From: Bacillota bacterium
GTDB taxonomy: Bacteria > Bacillota > Clostridia > Oscillospirales > Oscillospiraceae
NCBI GenBank assembly: GCA_021770445.1
Contig: JAETQY010000010.1
Coordinates: forward strand, 19,040-83,039
Length of the DNA: 64,000 nt
Direction of reading: 5' to 3'
Of this stretch, positions 52,944 to 60,954 are shown in pieces (position 1 is the first letter of the stretch; each line of letters starts with the position of its first letter). The position numbers and the translations under genes were made by a program. Under the pieces are notes generated by a model that made no database searches, was not told where the DNA came from, and saw only the letters and a program-made list of their open reading frames with translations.

Positions 52944-54070
52944 CCGCGGAGAGTTTTAGCCAATTGGTCGCCGCTGGCCCGCCGCCAGGCTGCGCAACGC
53001 CGCCAGTCCGCAGACTGAACACTATTTCGGCGGCCGAACTTCAGCGTAAAAATATCCCACCCCTTCAGTTCATTGTTGAGGACTTCATCGCAACTGGGCT
53101 CACAATTTTGTGCAGCCCTCCAAAATACTATAAGTCTTGGATGATGTTAGACCTTGGACTTCAGGTGTCCAGTGGAAAGCCATTTTTACAGCATGCTACT
53201 AATCAGTGCAGTTGTTTATATCTAGCCCTCGAAGACGGGGAAAGGCGCCTAAAAGATAGGATGGAACAACTCCTGGACGGCAAGGATGCCCCAGCCAGCT
53301 TTTACTTCGCCACCTCAGCATCGACTCTAAGAACTGGTTTGTGTGATATGCTGGACGATTTCTTAAAAATTCACCCTGATATAGGTCTAGTCATTATCGA
53401 CACTTTTCAGTTCGTACGAGACAGTGCTTTTGCGAAAGAGTCTCCATATGCAACAGATTATCGCGAAGTTTCAATTCTCAAACGGTTTGCCGATAACCAT
53501 GGTATTGCTCTGTTATTAGTCCATCATTTACGCAAAATGAAGGATGATGGGGACCCCTTCAATATGATTTCTGGAACTAATGGTATCATGGCCGCGGCCG
53601 ATACAACCATGGTTCTAACTAAAGATAAGCGTTGTGATGCTAATACTACCTTATCTTTTATTAGCAGAGATGTTGAGGCAAGTGAAACAGTATTAGCTTT
53701 TAACAAAGACACTTGCCGCTGGTCGGTAGTAGGCTCGACCCAAGACATTGCCATCCAGCAGAGCCGCCGCACCTACGAAAACAACCCCATTGTTCGCACC
53801 ATTAAAGCCTTGCTTGACAAAAGCCAGAACGGATGGCGGGGAACAATGTCAGAACTGCTGGTGGCCGGGCTGGCGGTAACCGGCAGTCCGCTGGCCTCGG
53901 GTCCCCGAGACCTGACGGCCAAGCTCCAAGCCTTGGACGACTTTCTCGCGGATGATGGCATCGCCCATACTCGTACCTCACATGGTACTGGCGGTGGAAA
54001 ACATCAATTTCAATACATCTTGTCCGCTGAGGATATTTTGGCCGCCTCTCCGCCAGGCACGCAGTTCTAA
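52940..54070 (+). CDS. RepA/DnaB-like AAA ATPase (AAA_25)
   Basis: 376 residues. LTILCSPPKYYKSWMML occupies the Walker A place (canonical G-x-P-K-x-G-K-S); both Gly are replaced, leaving K-S. Walker B VIIDTFQFV, then LLLVHHLRKMKDDGDPFNMISGTNG, a RecA-like core of hexameric helicases such as RepA of RSF1010. The C-terminal part (about 270-376) is a winged-helix-like region. Starts at 52940 by ATGA coupling; a longer reading begins inside the upstream gene. Probably the element's replication or mobilisation ATPase. Confidence 0.82.
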   Translation: MTAESFSQLVAAGPPPGCATPPVRRLNTISAAELQRKNIPPLQFIVEDFIATGLTILCSPPKYYKSWMMLDLGLQVSSGKPFLQHATNQCSCLYLALEDGERRLKDRMEQLLDGKDAPASFYFATSASTLRTGLCDMLDDFLKIHPDIGLVIIDTFQFVRDSAFAKESPYATDYREVSILKRFADNHGIALLLVHHLRKMKDDGDPFNMISGTNGIMAAADTTMVLTKDKRCDANTTLSFISRDVEASETVLAFNKDTCRWSVVGSTQDIAIQQSRRTYENNPIVRTIKALLDKSQNGWRGTMSELLVAGLAVTGSPLASGPRDLTAKLQALDDFLADDGIAHTRTSHGTGGGKHQFQYILSAEDILAASPPGTQF

Positions 54071-54091
54071 TTATCCGTTACAACCAGAAAA

Positions 54092-54131
54092 ACAGGCTTA
54101 AATCTTAATAGGATTTAGGCCTGTTTTTTAT
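54092..54131 (+). terminator. Terminator after the ATPase
   Basis: 13-bp stem ACAGGCTTAAATC/GATTTAGGCCTGT (one T-G), loop then TTTTTTATC. Confidence 0.88.
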
Positions 54132-54163
54132 CTTCAGAAATCTGTATCGGGGCGATATCTGGT

Positions 54164-54373
54164 TTATGCGTACCGCAACCTGCCCCTCGGCTCAGGGATG
54201 GGGCGGCCTAATTCTGTGGCAGTCTCAATCCACTCCTGGACGACCCTCTCCACATTCTCCACCGCCTCAGCGGCAGTCGAGCCATCCGCCATACAACCGG
54301 CAAGCTCAGGAACTTCCGCAATATACGCATTATCGTCGTGGCTCCAGTAAATGATAATCTCATACTTACTCAT
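54164..54373 (-). CDS. Orphan HicB-like antitoxin
   Basis: 69 residues from ATG 54373 (three ATGs in a row; GAGG spacing favours the last). Pattern YWSHDDNAYIAEVPELAGCMADGSTAAEAVENVERVVQEWIETATELGRPIPEPRG is the partial RNase H-like HicB fold. No HicA mRNA interferase gene is adjacent on either side, so the partner is lost or elsewhere; HicB-like proteins can also stand alone. Confidence 0.85.
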   Translation of the reverse strand: MSKYEIIIYWSHDDNAYIAEVPELAGCMADGSTAAEAVENVERVVQEWIETATELGRPIPEPRGRLRYA

Positions 54374-54456
54374 CATCATCGCCTCATAAACGATTTTATC
54401 AGATTCTCATCTGATGTGCAATCAAAAAATGGGAACAGCCCAGTACTCTTATAACG

Positions 54457-54513
54457 TAACCGTTTCGTCCGTTTACTCCGTTTCAATAACGGTATGAACG
54501 AACGAAACGGTTA
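54457..54513. repeat. Iteron-like array inside a 12-bp inverted repeat
   Basis: TAACCGTTTCGT (54457-54468) and ACGAAACGGTTA (54502-54513) are inverted. The left part continues as three 9-bp tandem units CCGTTTCGT, CCGTTTACT, CCGTTTCAA. Further GAACG/ACGGT words follow to 54570. No gene here; possible replication origin or operator. Confidence 0.55.
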
Positions 54514-54516
54514 TAT

Positions 54517-55134
54517 CTATGTGTTATATGTGGGCGCAGAATGACGGTCGGAACGATGTGAACGGTTGTGACGGTGTGTTTTTGGGCAAAAAAATTTTGC
54601 CAGCGACCGCCCTTTAGGGCGGTCGCTGGCCTTCGCCGCGCACCACTCGTCTATCTCAGCCTCGGTCATGTCGCCCATGCCGGACAGTTGGTCTGCCATC
54701 CATTCGGCCTGCTTATAGCTGACCATGAAGTTAGCGACAATAGGGAGAACCTTCTCGTACTTGCTGCCCACTACAGGGACGGGGTTTTTCCAAGTCAAAG
54801 ATGGCACAACCTTGCCATCAAAGTTGAGCTTGTGGTCGGCGCAAAATCCGGGGACTTCGCTGCCGTCATCTCCCGCAAATTCAAACAGGCGCGGGATAAC
54901 TGATGTATGCCCTGGGACATTCATTATCAGTTCGCCCGTGATGGGATTGCGCCCTTCAATCTTGCCGTATTTCACGTCCCTGGTTGTATTCTTGATTGTG
55001 GCCGGCGGCGTTGTAGCGCCCCCTGCGGCATAGGCCGGGCTGAAAAGGCCCATGGACGGGAGCATGCCGAAGAGCATGACTGCCGCCAAGAAACCGGAAA
55101 GCCATTTCTTGGCCCATTGCTTAAAATGTTGCAA
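54517..55134 (-). CDS. Secreted protein, N-terminal fragment of a larger surface protein
   Basis: 205 residues. TTG start at 55134 is set by GGAGGAG 7 nt upstream. Signal peptide with LSGFLAAVMLFGMLPS and cut near AYAA; then a domain with FCADH, reminiscent of adhesin modules of large SpaA-type proteins. The last ~35 codons read through a perfect 14-bp terminator hairpin (54588-54630), which coding sequence normally does not do, so the true 3' end is probably lost and the protein is truncated. Family not firmly recognised. Confidence 0.55.
   Translation of the reverse strand: MQHFKQWAKKWLSGFLAAVMLFGMLPSMGLFSPAYAAGGATTPPATIKNTTRDVKYGKIEGRNPITGELIMNVPGHTSVIPRLFEFAGDDGSEVPGFCADHKLNFDGKVVPSLTWKNPVPVVGSKYEKVLPIVANFMVSYKQAEWMADQLSGMGDMTEAEIDEWCAAKASDRPKGRSLAKFFCPKTHRHNRSHRSDRHSAPTYNT
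54588..54630 (-). terminator. Terminator inside the 3' end of the reading frame
   Basis: On the minus strand GCCAGCGACCGCCC/GGGCGGTCGCTGGC, loop TAAA, then AAAATTTTTTT. Confidence 0.85.
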
Positions 55135-55284
55135 TTTATAACTCCTCCTTTTGCATAAAATTAGGGCTTGCTGCGGTCCGTCAGGGTCCGCGGCAAGTCC
55201 GGTTTTTTCGTCTTCCCATTGGCTCACCCCCTTCTGAAATAAAGGAGAGACGACGCATTTGGGCGGCGCCTCCGGTTTTAGGCA
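55135..55284 (-). other. Leader of the truncated surface-protein gene
   Basis: About 150 bp without a gene. On the minus strand it holds a long imperfect hairpin GGACTTGCCGCGGACC...GGACCGCAGCAAGCCC (about 55164-55200) just before the GGAGGAG start signal. Confidence 0.45.
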
Positions 55285-55315
55285 TAAAGAAAGCCGGCCC
55301 CTTTTCAGGGCCGGC
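55285..55315 (-). terminator. Terminator after the frameshifted SLH gene
   Basis: Minus strand GCCGGCCC/GGGCCGGC stem followed by TTTCTTT. Confidence 0.75.
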
Positions 55316-55412
55316 CAAATACGCCTATTTACAGTTTCTCATGGTACTATTATACCATGTTGCCGTTCTATTTCAAGAACAGGTTTATACCAAGTGGTTC
55401 CATCTTTGTATC

Positions 55413-56511
55413 TCAGTTGCCGGCGGGGTATCTTGTCCATACAGTCATGCCGCCGTTTTTAATGTCTCTGGCATAGGTTCCAAAATCACCTCCACCATAT
55501 CCAATTTCTCCCCCAACATTCCCATCTATACTATATAGTGCGCCATACTCAGGGGCGGCAGGCAATTCCTCAATAGCGCGAATGACGCTCCAGTGAGGCT
55601 GTCTGTTCTGGGTAACATCCCCGATTCGAATGCTGTATGCATCCCGCTGGGAACGCTTGGGGAGGTCTCCGAAGATGCGGTCCGATGCCATCATAGCGAA
55701 TGCGGCGCAGGCGTTGCCGTTCATACCCCAGGTTTTGCTATAGTAGTTCTTCTCGGTGCCCCAAGGGGTTCCTTTCGGGTATTCCTCCATAATCTGAGCG
55801 ATAACGGCGGCGACCTCGTCCTCCGTCAGCCAGCCATCTTTATTGGCGTCTGCGGGGACAGTGTAGACGGAAGTGTCATACCGGCCGCCTACGGCGCCGG
55901 CGGGGCGGGGAACATCAGGCTGGGTAGGCTTCTCAGGCTCGTCAGGGACATCAGGCTCATTGGGGGTGGTGGTGGAGCCGGTCACATCCCCGGTGACGTA
56001 GCCGTAGATATTGCACAGCACCACAGCGGCCTGGGCCCGGGTCATATCGGCATGGGGGTCAAAATTGCCGTTGCCGCAGCTTTGCCCCCACGTCGGTAAG
56101 GGCGTTGTACATCATCTGAGCCATCTGCTCCCGCTCGATGGGTTTGTTGGCCACGGCCGTCCAGTCGGAGCGGTTGGCCATGTCGGTGTCGACAAAGAGG
56201 CCATGCTTGGCAGCGACCTCGCAGGCGGGCGTCCACCAATAGGCCCCGGCAGGCTGAGCGGCCATGTCGTCGGCGTAGAGGGCCCGGTCCAGCATGACGG
56301 CAAACTGGCTGTAGGTCACGCTTTTGTTCGGCTCGTAGCGGCCGCCGCCGACACCGCTGACCCAGCCGGCCTGGGCCGCCTTGGTGACCCAGGTGTAGTA
56401 CCATTTGTCGGCAGTGACATCGGTGAAGGTGGTTTCAGCGGCCAGAGCCTGGACGGTCAGGCTGGCCATCAGAGCGGCGGCCAGCAGAACGGACAGAATA
56501 CGTTTCTTCAT
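55413..56511 (-). pseudogene. Frameshifted SLH surface protein with CHAP/NlpC-like cysteine domain
   Basis: Two adjoining frames make one ancestral gene. N-terminal part (56511-56059, 150 residues): signal peptide (MKKRILSVLLAAALMASL), SLH repeats FTDVTADKWYYTWVTKAA and REQMAQMMYNALTDVGAKL, then stop. C-terminal part (to 55413) resumes one base shifted at GNGNFDPHADMTRAQAAVVL, a third SLH end, then a Pro-rich linker, a DANKDGWLTEDEV EF-hand-like loop, and a papain-like domain (NGNACAAFAMMASDRIFGDLP with Cys; QPHWSVIRAIEEL with His). The shift falls near 56087-56091, beside a GGGGG run, so an indel or a sequencing error. Start of gene AATTTGAGGAGG. Confidence 0.75.
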
Positions 56512-56524
56512 TTCGAAATCCTCC

Positions 56525-56917
56525 TCAAATTAAGATAGCCCCTACCCGTGTGCTGAGCGGGACTATAGCAGTTATCCCTCTGCGTTGGATGTAGATGCAC
56601 CCAACGGGCACCTCCTCCACGTCCGGGTGGCGGGCAAGTAGCTCGTACATGATATCCGCAACGGGGTTTCCATCAGGTGGTAGGCGGCAAATAGTCCTGT
56701 CTGGTAGGAGCAAGTCGCCGCCGGTGGCGATTACGGTAGCGATAATGCGTTTCCCATCGCGCCTGAACACGGCCGTTTCCCCGATGCAGGGCACGCGCCA
56801 CGGTATCGTAATGCGGAGCCTGCCTCCCACGATGATGGGCCGTACTAGGGTAAGTATGATATACCCGGCGGAGGCGGCCGCTATCACGTAACAGGCTGTT
56901 CTGGCATCCATATTCAT
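56525..56917 (-). CDS. Small membrane-anchored protein of unknown function
   Basis: 130 residues, one N-terminal membrane helix (about 8-28), then a soluble part with GETAVFRRDGKRIIATVIATGG, an NfeD-like OB-fold flavour, weak. Start after GAGGAGGGGGGG. 14 nt upstream of the SLH gene on the same strand, so probably in one operon. Not recognised. Confidence 0.6.
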   Translation of the reverse strand: MNMDARTACYVIAAASAGYIILTLVRPIIVGGRLRITIPWRVPCIGETAVFRRDGKRIIATVIATGGDLLLPDRTICRLPPDGNPVADIMYELLARHPDVEEVPVGCIYIQRRGITAIVPLSTRVGAILI

Positions 56918-57051
56918 CCCCCCCCTCCTCTACCTGTCTATATTATACCATGATTAAGTGCGAAGTACAATATATTAGAGTGCCATGCCACATACTATTA
57001 TATCATGGCGCGCAATAGACTATGGGTAACGCACTATACCAGGGGGCGAGT

Positions 57052-57429
57052 ATGAGGCAGTTTTACAAGCCAACCAATGTAAAAATTGGGGCTAGAATTA
57101 GGATGGCCAGGGAATCCGCTCGTTTAACGCGGGAGGAATTTTCTGAACAAGTTGACATTAGCGCACAATTTCTTACCGACATAGAGCGTGGCCGAATGGG
57201 GGCCTCGTTGGAAACTATCATTAAGATTTGTGACGTGCTGGGCGTGACCACTGACACCATCCTTCGTGGACCCGACCTGGACGAAGAAATGACCGCCCGG
57301 CAGCTCAGCGTCCTGCTCAACCGCGTACCGCGCACATTACTACCCCTGGTCATTGGCAATGTCCGGGACCAGGTTAATCTCATAGAAGCGGCTCAGGAAA
57401 TAGAAAAATCAGACCGGAAGGACGATTAA
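57052..57429 (+). CDS. XRE-family transcriptional regulator
   Basis: 125 residues. HTH about 15-60 (KIGARIRMARESARLTREEFSEQVDISAQFLTDIERGRMGASLET), a Cro/CI-type motif, then a charged tail. ATG 57052 after AGGGGGCGAGT. Overlaps the 3' end of the opposite recombinase gene by 4 nt. Element control gene, probably. Confidence 0.82.
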   Translation: MRQFYKPTNVKIGARIRMARESARLTREEFSEQVDISAQFLTDIERGRMGASLETIIKICDVLGVTTDTILRGPDLDEEMTARQLSVLLNRVPRTLLPLVIGNVRDQVNLIEAAQEIEKSDRKDD

Positions 57430-58502
57430 GCATCCTTCCGGTCTGTTGGATTTTGGGCTAAAATATAACTTGCAACAGTCACATCGTTGCGATAGTGTGA
57501 AAGATGCAGGATAGACACCGCCAGCAGGGCGGCCTTGTCATAGCTGAGCGGCCGACCGAGCCGCTGAGCCAGTGCCCGGTTTTTGCCCCTCAGGTGGTAT
57601 GTACCATTAAATTCCCGCTCGTCCCACTTGGCTCCGTCCCACCGTTTTCCCTTGGCTTGGGCTACCTCAATATTATGCTGGTTTGATGCCCGTATTCGGG
57701 CCTGGAGTTCCCTCCGAAGTTGCTCCCGGTACTCCGGCTCAGTGGTAAGCCGGTGGGCGTAATATTGATATGCCTCCCACGCCAGCGCCGCCCGCTGGCC
57801 GTGGAGGTTGAGCTTGTTGGACATTTCAGCCCGAGAAAAGACATAATCGTGAGAGCCGTCAAAGTAACTTTTGACCAACTCAGCATGTTGGGGTAAGATA
57901 CGTTGAAGTTGAAATTTCTTGCCCTTGCCGCTACGGATACGAACACACAGGTGGCCGCTCTCGTCCGTCACTAGGTCATCACCCCGCAGAGCGGCATACT
58001 CGGCTCGTCGGCAGCCTACAGCGGCGGCCAGAGCCGCCAGGCGGGGCGAGCTCTCGGGCTGGACGTCCCGCCGAGCGGAGCTCTGTTTACCGCCCCGGCC
58101 CCGGGTGTAGTCAGCGGTGTGGCGCTTGGGCAGTTCATATAGGGTCAGCGGCAGACCGTAAAAGTGGCAGAGACCGGCAGCATAGGTGTGGATGGTAGAC
58201 GGGCTTTTGCCCTGGGCTACCAGGTAGTCGATATAGGCTCGGATGTAGGGTTCACACTCCGCAACGTGCTTACAAGCGCGATTGCGGACCCGCCCCCGCT
58301 TATCGGTGATGCGAACCGTGTGATGAGCGCGGCAATATTTGAGATAGTTCACAGCAATCGTGCGATAGGCATTGAGGGTGGCCTCGGTAATGGGGTGGTC
58401 CGTGACCGCCTTTTTGTATACACCGGTGCCTTTGTCTAGCACAAACCGGACCCTGGTGGTGTCCATCTTGTGCTGCATGACTTCATATATAATGCTACCC
58501 AT
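57426..58502 (-). CDS. Second tyrosine recombinase-like protein
   Basis: 358 residues from ATG 58502. N-terminal SAM-like core-binding part (EATLNAYRTIAVNYLKYC, SPSTIHTYAAGLCHFYGLP). Catalytic part with first Arg in VGCRRAEYAALRGDDL (near 210), YHLRGKNRALAQRL (H-x-x-R type, near 317) and LSHYRNDVTVASYI (H and the Tyr nucleophile near 348). More diverged than the main integrase. It may act on another site or resolve dimers; unknown. Confidence 0.7.
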   Translation of the reverse strand: MGSIIYEVMQHKMDTTRVRFVLDKGTGVYKKAVTDHPITEATLNAYRTIAVNYLKYCRAHHTVRITDKRGRVRNRACKHVAECEPYIRAYIDYLVAQGKSPSTIHTYAAGLCHFYGLPLTLYELPKRHTADYTRGRGGKQSSARRDVQPESSPRLAALAAAVGCRRAEYAALRGDDLVTDESGHLCVRIRSGKGKKFQLQRILPQHAELVKSYFDGSHDYVFSRAEMSNKLNLHGQRAALAWEAYQYYAHRLTTEPEYREQLRRELQARIRASNQHNIEVAQAKGKRWDGAKWDEREFNGTYHLRGKNRALAQRLGRPLSYDKAALLAVSILHLSHYRNDVTVASYILAQNPTDRKDA

Positions 58503-59079
58503 TGTCACCGCTCCCACATTTATAAAATCATCAGCAGGAACCCCGCCGCCATGGCCGGAACGGCCTGGTAAGTTCGCCACGCTTATTTTGGACAGCCGTC
58601 CAGGGGAAGCAACCAACCCAATAATCTGCGGCTATGGTGGCTAGTCATAGTCCAGATAGCTGGTTATTTTCCCGCCACGCAGCAAAATAACCAGCATTCC
58701 CCAAACCGGGGAGCTCCAGCATCTTCACTTTCCCCTGCTGGCGGGGGCAGCCGTTGTCCGAGGGCTGCGGCGGGCCACGTTTAGGTGACACAAACTCTTT
58801 TATATATAAAAAGTGCCAAGGGGCGTCAAACTCCTTGGCACTTGAATCTTTTTGATATTATCACGATGTTGTTTTCTACAACATTAAAATACGAACTGTT
58901 CTCACAGCGAAACAAACGATTACACTATTATTATATCGCTTTTTGGCCTAAAGTCAACATCTGTGTAAAAATTTTTCGCTACCTTGTCCGGGGCGGACAT
59001 AGTAACTCCGTGTCCGGACGGACACAGTAAGTGCGGCCAAAAATCCTTGATTTCACTGGATTTCTGGGTCGCTAATTGA
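58503..59079. other. Non-coding stretch with hairpins
   Basis: No gene seen in about 580 bp. Hairpins: CTGGTTATTTT/AAAATAACCAG (about 58661-58692) and AAGTGCCAAGG/CCTTGGCACTT (58811-58843), the latter followed by GAATCTTTTTG, a terminator on the plus strand. Two GTCCGGxCGGACA words near 58987-59027 look like a direct repeat. Confidence 0.5.
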
Positions 59080-59118
59080 TGTTAAAAATAACACCTATAT
59101 CTGATGTTATATTAACAT
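59080..59118. promoter_or_regulatory. Twin operator-like dyads
   Basis: TGTTA-N4-TAACA (59080-59093) and ATGTTA-TAT-TAACAT (59104-59118), two short palindromes 24 bp apart just upstream of the 59140 -35. Candidate binding sites of the XRE protein at 60368. Confidence 0.5.
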
Positions 59119-59139
59119 TTGTAGTGGAAGGTCTTGCCA

Positions 59140-59169
59140 TTGACTTGAACTCCGGCCAGGGGGTATACT
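59140..59169 (+). promoter_or_regulatory. Promoter of the duplicated unknown-gene operon
   Basis: TTGACT, 18-bp spacer, TATACT. Confidence 0.65.
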
Positions 59170-59250
59170 GATATAGTAATCGTTACTTCGCCGCCGCAAA
59201 AGGCTCGTTTCCACTCCGCCAAAGGCGGTCGTAACATTATATCCGCATTT

Positions 59251-59284
59251 AAGTCGCTGTTCTGTAAAGGATGGCGGCTTTTTT
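59251..59284 (+). promoter_or_regulatory. Leader terminator-like hairpin (attenuator)
   Basis: AAGTCGC/GCGGCTT stem (one T-G) with a 16-nt loop and T6, between promoter and the 59315 start. Confidence 0.55.
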
Positions 59285-59314
59285 GCATTCAAAAAATGAA
59301 AAGGAGAAAACAAC

Positions 59315-59806
59315 ATGGATAAAAAAGCTATCGTGGAGGCCATCAGCAACCCCGACCTGGTACGCCGGGCCATTACTGCCATCCGCTCTGACCCCGGGCC
59401 CCTGGAGTTGGCCTATAACGCAAGCGAAAACGTGTACGGGCGCGACATGTCGTACTACATATACCGTCGGGGGCCGAATTACGTCATCGCCGCAGAGTGC
59501 GGCAACATCGTGCCTATGGAGGCTGTGGTTCTGGGACTCGATAGGGCAACGCGGGCAATCGCCCAGGGTGGCAACCTGCCTGCTGGGGTCACCGTGTCCT
59601 GCCTGGCCATCGTGTCCAACAGCAGAATAAGCACCTACTGTGCAAGCGATTACACAATGACTCGGGAGGAGATACGACCGGATGGCAGCAGAGTCGGCAA
59701 AAAGACGCTGGACACCGGCGGGTGGTTCTCCCTCGTTCTAGGCTCTGAAGTCGAATCCTTGGAGGAGGTCATCCGCGACATGGAGAACGAGCTGCATGGA
59801 AATTGA
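59315..59806 (+). CDS. Unknown element protein, paralogue 1
   Basis: 163 residues, soluble, no recognised family. Shares with the 59875 gene: a VxxAISNPDLVRRA start, DPGPLEL near 28, a Tyr-rich YYIYRRGPNYVI strand, and GGWFSLVLGS near the end. ATG after AAAAGGAGAAAACAAC. First gene of a promoter-operator-attenuator unit and followed by the remnant of an XRE gene. Function unknown; could be an effector or antirepressor controlled with its XRE partner (inference). Confidence 0.7.
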   Translation: MDKKAIVEAISNPDLVRRAITAIRSDPGPLELAYNASENVYGRDMSYYIYRRGPNYVIAAECGNIVPMEAVVLGLDRATRAIAQGGNLPAGVTVSCLAIVSNSRISTYCASDYTMTREEIRPDGSRVGKKTLDTGGWFSLVLGSEVESLEEVIRDMENELHGN

Positions 59807-59882
59807 TTACGCCACAGTCGGCCGCATAAGAGCAGATGAGTCTACCCCAAAAAGCAAAAGAGAGGGAAATAATTATGGATAA
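59796..59882 (+). pseudogene. Remnant of an XRE gene between the paralogues
   Basis: 28 codons from ATG 59796 (MEIDYATVGRIRADES) resemble the start of the complete XRE gene at 60368 (MTVDFKEIGRRIKDRR) and occupy the same place relative to the paralogue's stop, overlapping it in the same way. After about 13 codons similarity ends. It may still be translated. Confidence 0.55.
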
Positions 59883-60378
59883 AGAAACTGTTATCCAGGC
59901 CATTTCTGACCCAGAACTGATGCGGAGGGCTTTCACCGTACTTCACCGGGAAGACCCTGGCCCCCTGGAATTGGTACATGCCGGTGTGGACAACGAGTGG
60001 AAGTACGACGGAACATACAGAGTCTATCGAAACAATGGCAAGGATTATATCATTGTGTCAGCTTTTGATTCGGTCGACCACGGAACCGCAATGATGTATA
60101 CAATGGCGCTGTTTGGCGAGTTTCTTGCGGCCAAAGGCATTTTAACCTCAGATATTGTGCCGTCCTCCATCGTCTTCACAACTGCTATTCCTAACGCTAG
60201 TGAGAACGAGTACAGCCTTATACGTCAACGTCTGATTGAGGCATATGTCCGTACGGGTTGCCTGCGAATCGAACAGGAGTGCCCAAATGCAGGAGGGTGG
60301 TACTCCGTCATTCTCGGCTCAGGAGCCCGTGATGTTGTGTGGGCCGTTCAGGAACTGGAGGGCAAACATGACAGTTGA
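59875..60378 (+). CDS. Unknown element protein, paralogue 2
   Basis: 167 residues from ATG 59875 (MDKETVIQAISDPELMRRAF), chosen over 59836 because it aligns with the paralogue start and follows GAGAGGGAAATAATT. Shares DPGPLEL, YRVYRNNGKDYI and GGWYSVILGS with paralogue 1, with about one third identity by eye. The stop overlaps the XRE start by 11 nt. Function unknown. Confidence 0.7.
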   Translation: MDKETVIQAISDPELMRRAFTVLHREDPGPLELVHAGVDNEWKYDGTYRVYRNNGKDYIIVSAFDSVDHGTAMMYTMALFGEFLAAKGILTSDIVPSSIVFTTAIPNASENEYSLIRQRLIEAYVRTGCLRIEQECPNAGGWYSVILGSGARDVVWAVQELEGKHDS

Positions 60379-60715
60379 CTTCAAGGAGATTGGCCGCCGC
60401 ATAAAAGACCGACGTACAGAAATAGGTCTATCCCAGGAGGCATTAGCCGAGCAGGCCGACCTTTCGCCAGCTTATATCTCCCACATTGAACGCACGACGA
60501 AAAAACCCAGTTTAAGTGCCCTCATAAGGCTGGCTGCATCGCTGGACGTGACACTAGACTACCTTCTGGCCGGCAGCCAGCCGGCTGACCAAACCGCCTA
60601 TATGGCTGATGTCCAGGCATTGCTTGACGGTTGCTCTTTGACTGAGCGATGGATTGTGCTCCGGGTGGCCCTAGCAACAAGGGAGGCTTTGCGGCAGGCC
60701 GGAGTGGCTTCATAG
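60368..60715 (+). CDS. XRE-family regulator coupled to paralogue 2
   Basis: 115 residues from ATG 60368. HTH about 8-60: IGRRIKDRRTEIGLSQEALAEQADLSPAYISHIERTTKKPSLSALI, then TLDYLLAGS. A compact C-terminal helical part follows. Overlaps the upstream gene, so they are co-expressed. A longer frame from 60236 only shadows paralogue 2. Confidence 0.85.
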   Translation: MTVDFKEIGRRIKDRRTEIGLSQEALAEQADLSPAYISHIERTTKKPSLSALIRLAASLDVTLDYLLAGSQPADQTAYMADVQALLDGCSLTERWIVLRVALATREALRQAGVAS

Positions 60716-60766
60716 TCCTTGTGGGGGGGGCAGGCATATTCCTGTCCCCCCTACGCTGAAAAATGT

Positions 60767-60795
60767 TTGACATTTTCGCTCATTTGTGGTATAAT
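60767..60795 (+). promoter_or_regulatory. Strong promoter before the integrase leader
   Basis: TTGACA, 17-bp spacer, TATAAT with TGG extension: near-perfect. Confidence 0.88.
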
Positions 60796-60823
60796 TTACA
60801 AAAAATGAAGGGAGGCAGTAGCC

Positions 60824-60862
60824 TTGTTAACAGAAACTGGAAAGAATCTGAATATTTTCTAG
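60824..60862 (+). CDS. Putative 12-residue leader peptide
   Basis: TTG start 8 nt after GGGAGG, encodes MLTETGKNLNIF and stops inside the base of the next terminator stem. An alternative is a 34-residue frame from ATG 60805. Only spacing and position support this. Confidence 0.4.
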   Translation: MLTETGKNLNIF

Positions 60863-60894
60863 TGCCTCGGTCGATAGGGCCGAGGTACTTTTTT
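60862..60894 (+). terminator. Terminator (attenuator) between leader and integrase
   Basis: 11-bp stem GTGCCTCGGTC/GGCCGAGGTAC (wobble pairs included), loop GATAG, then T6, 60 bp before the integrase start. Confidence 0.8.
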
Positions 60895-60954
60895 AGGCAG
60901 GCTCACTTGTAGCGCAGGAAAACAATTGTTCGATACAAAGGATGTGATAATTCA

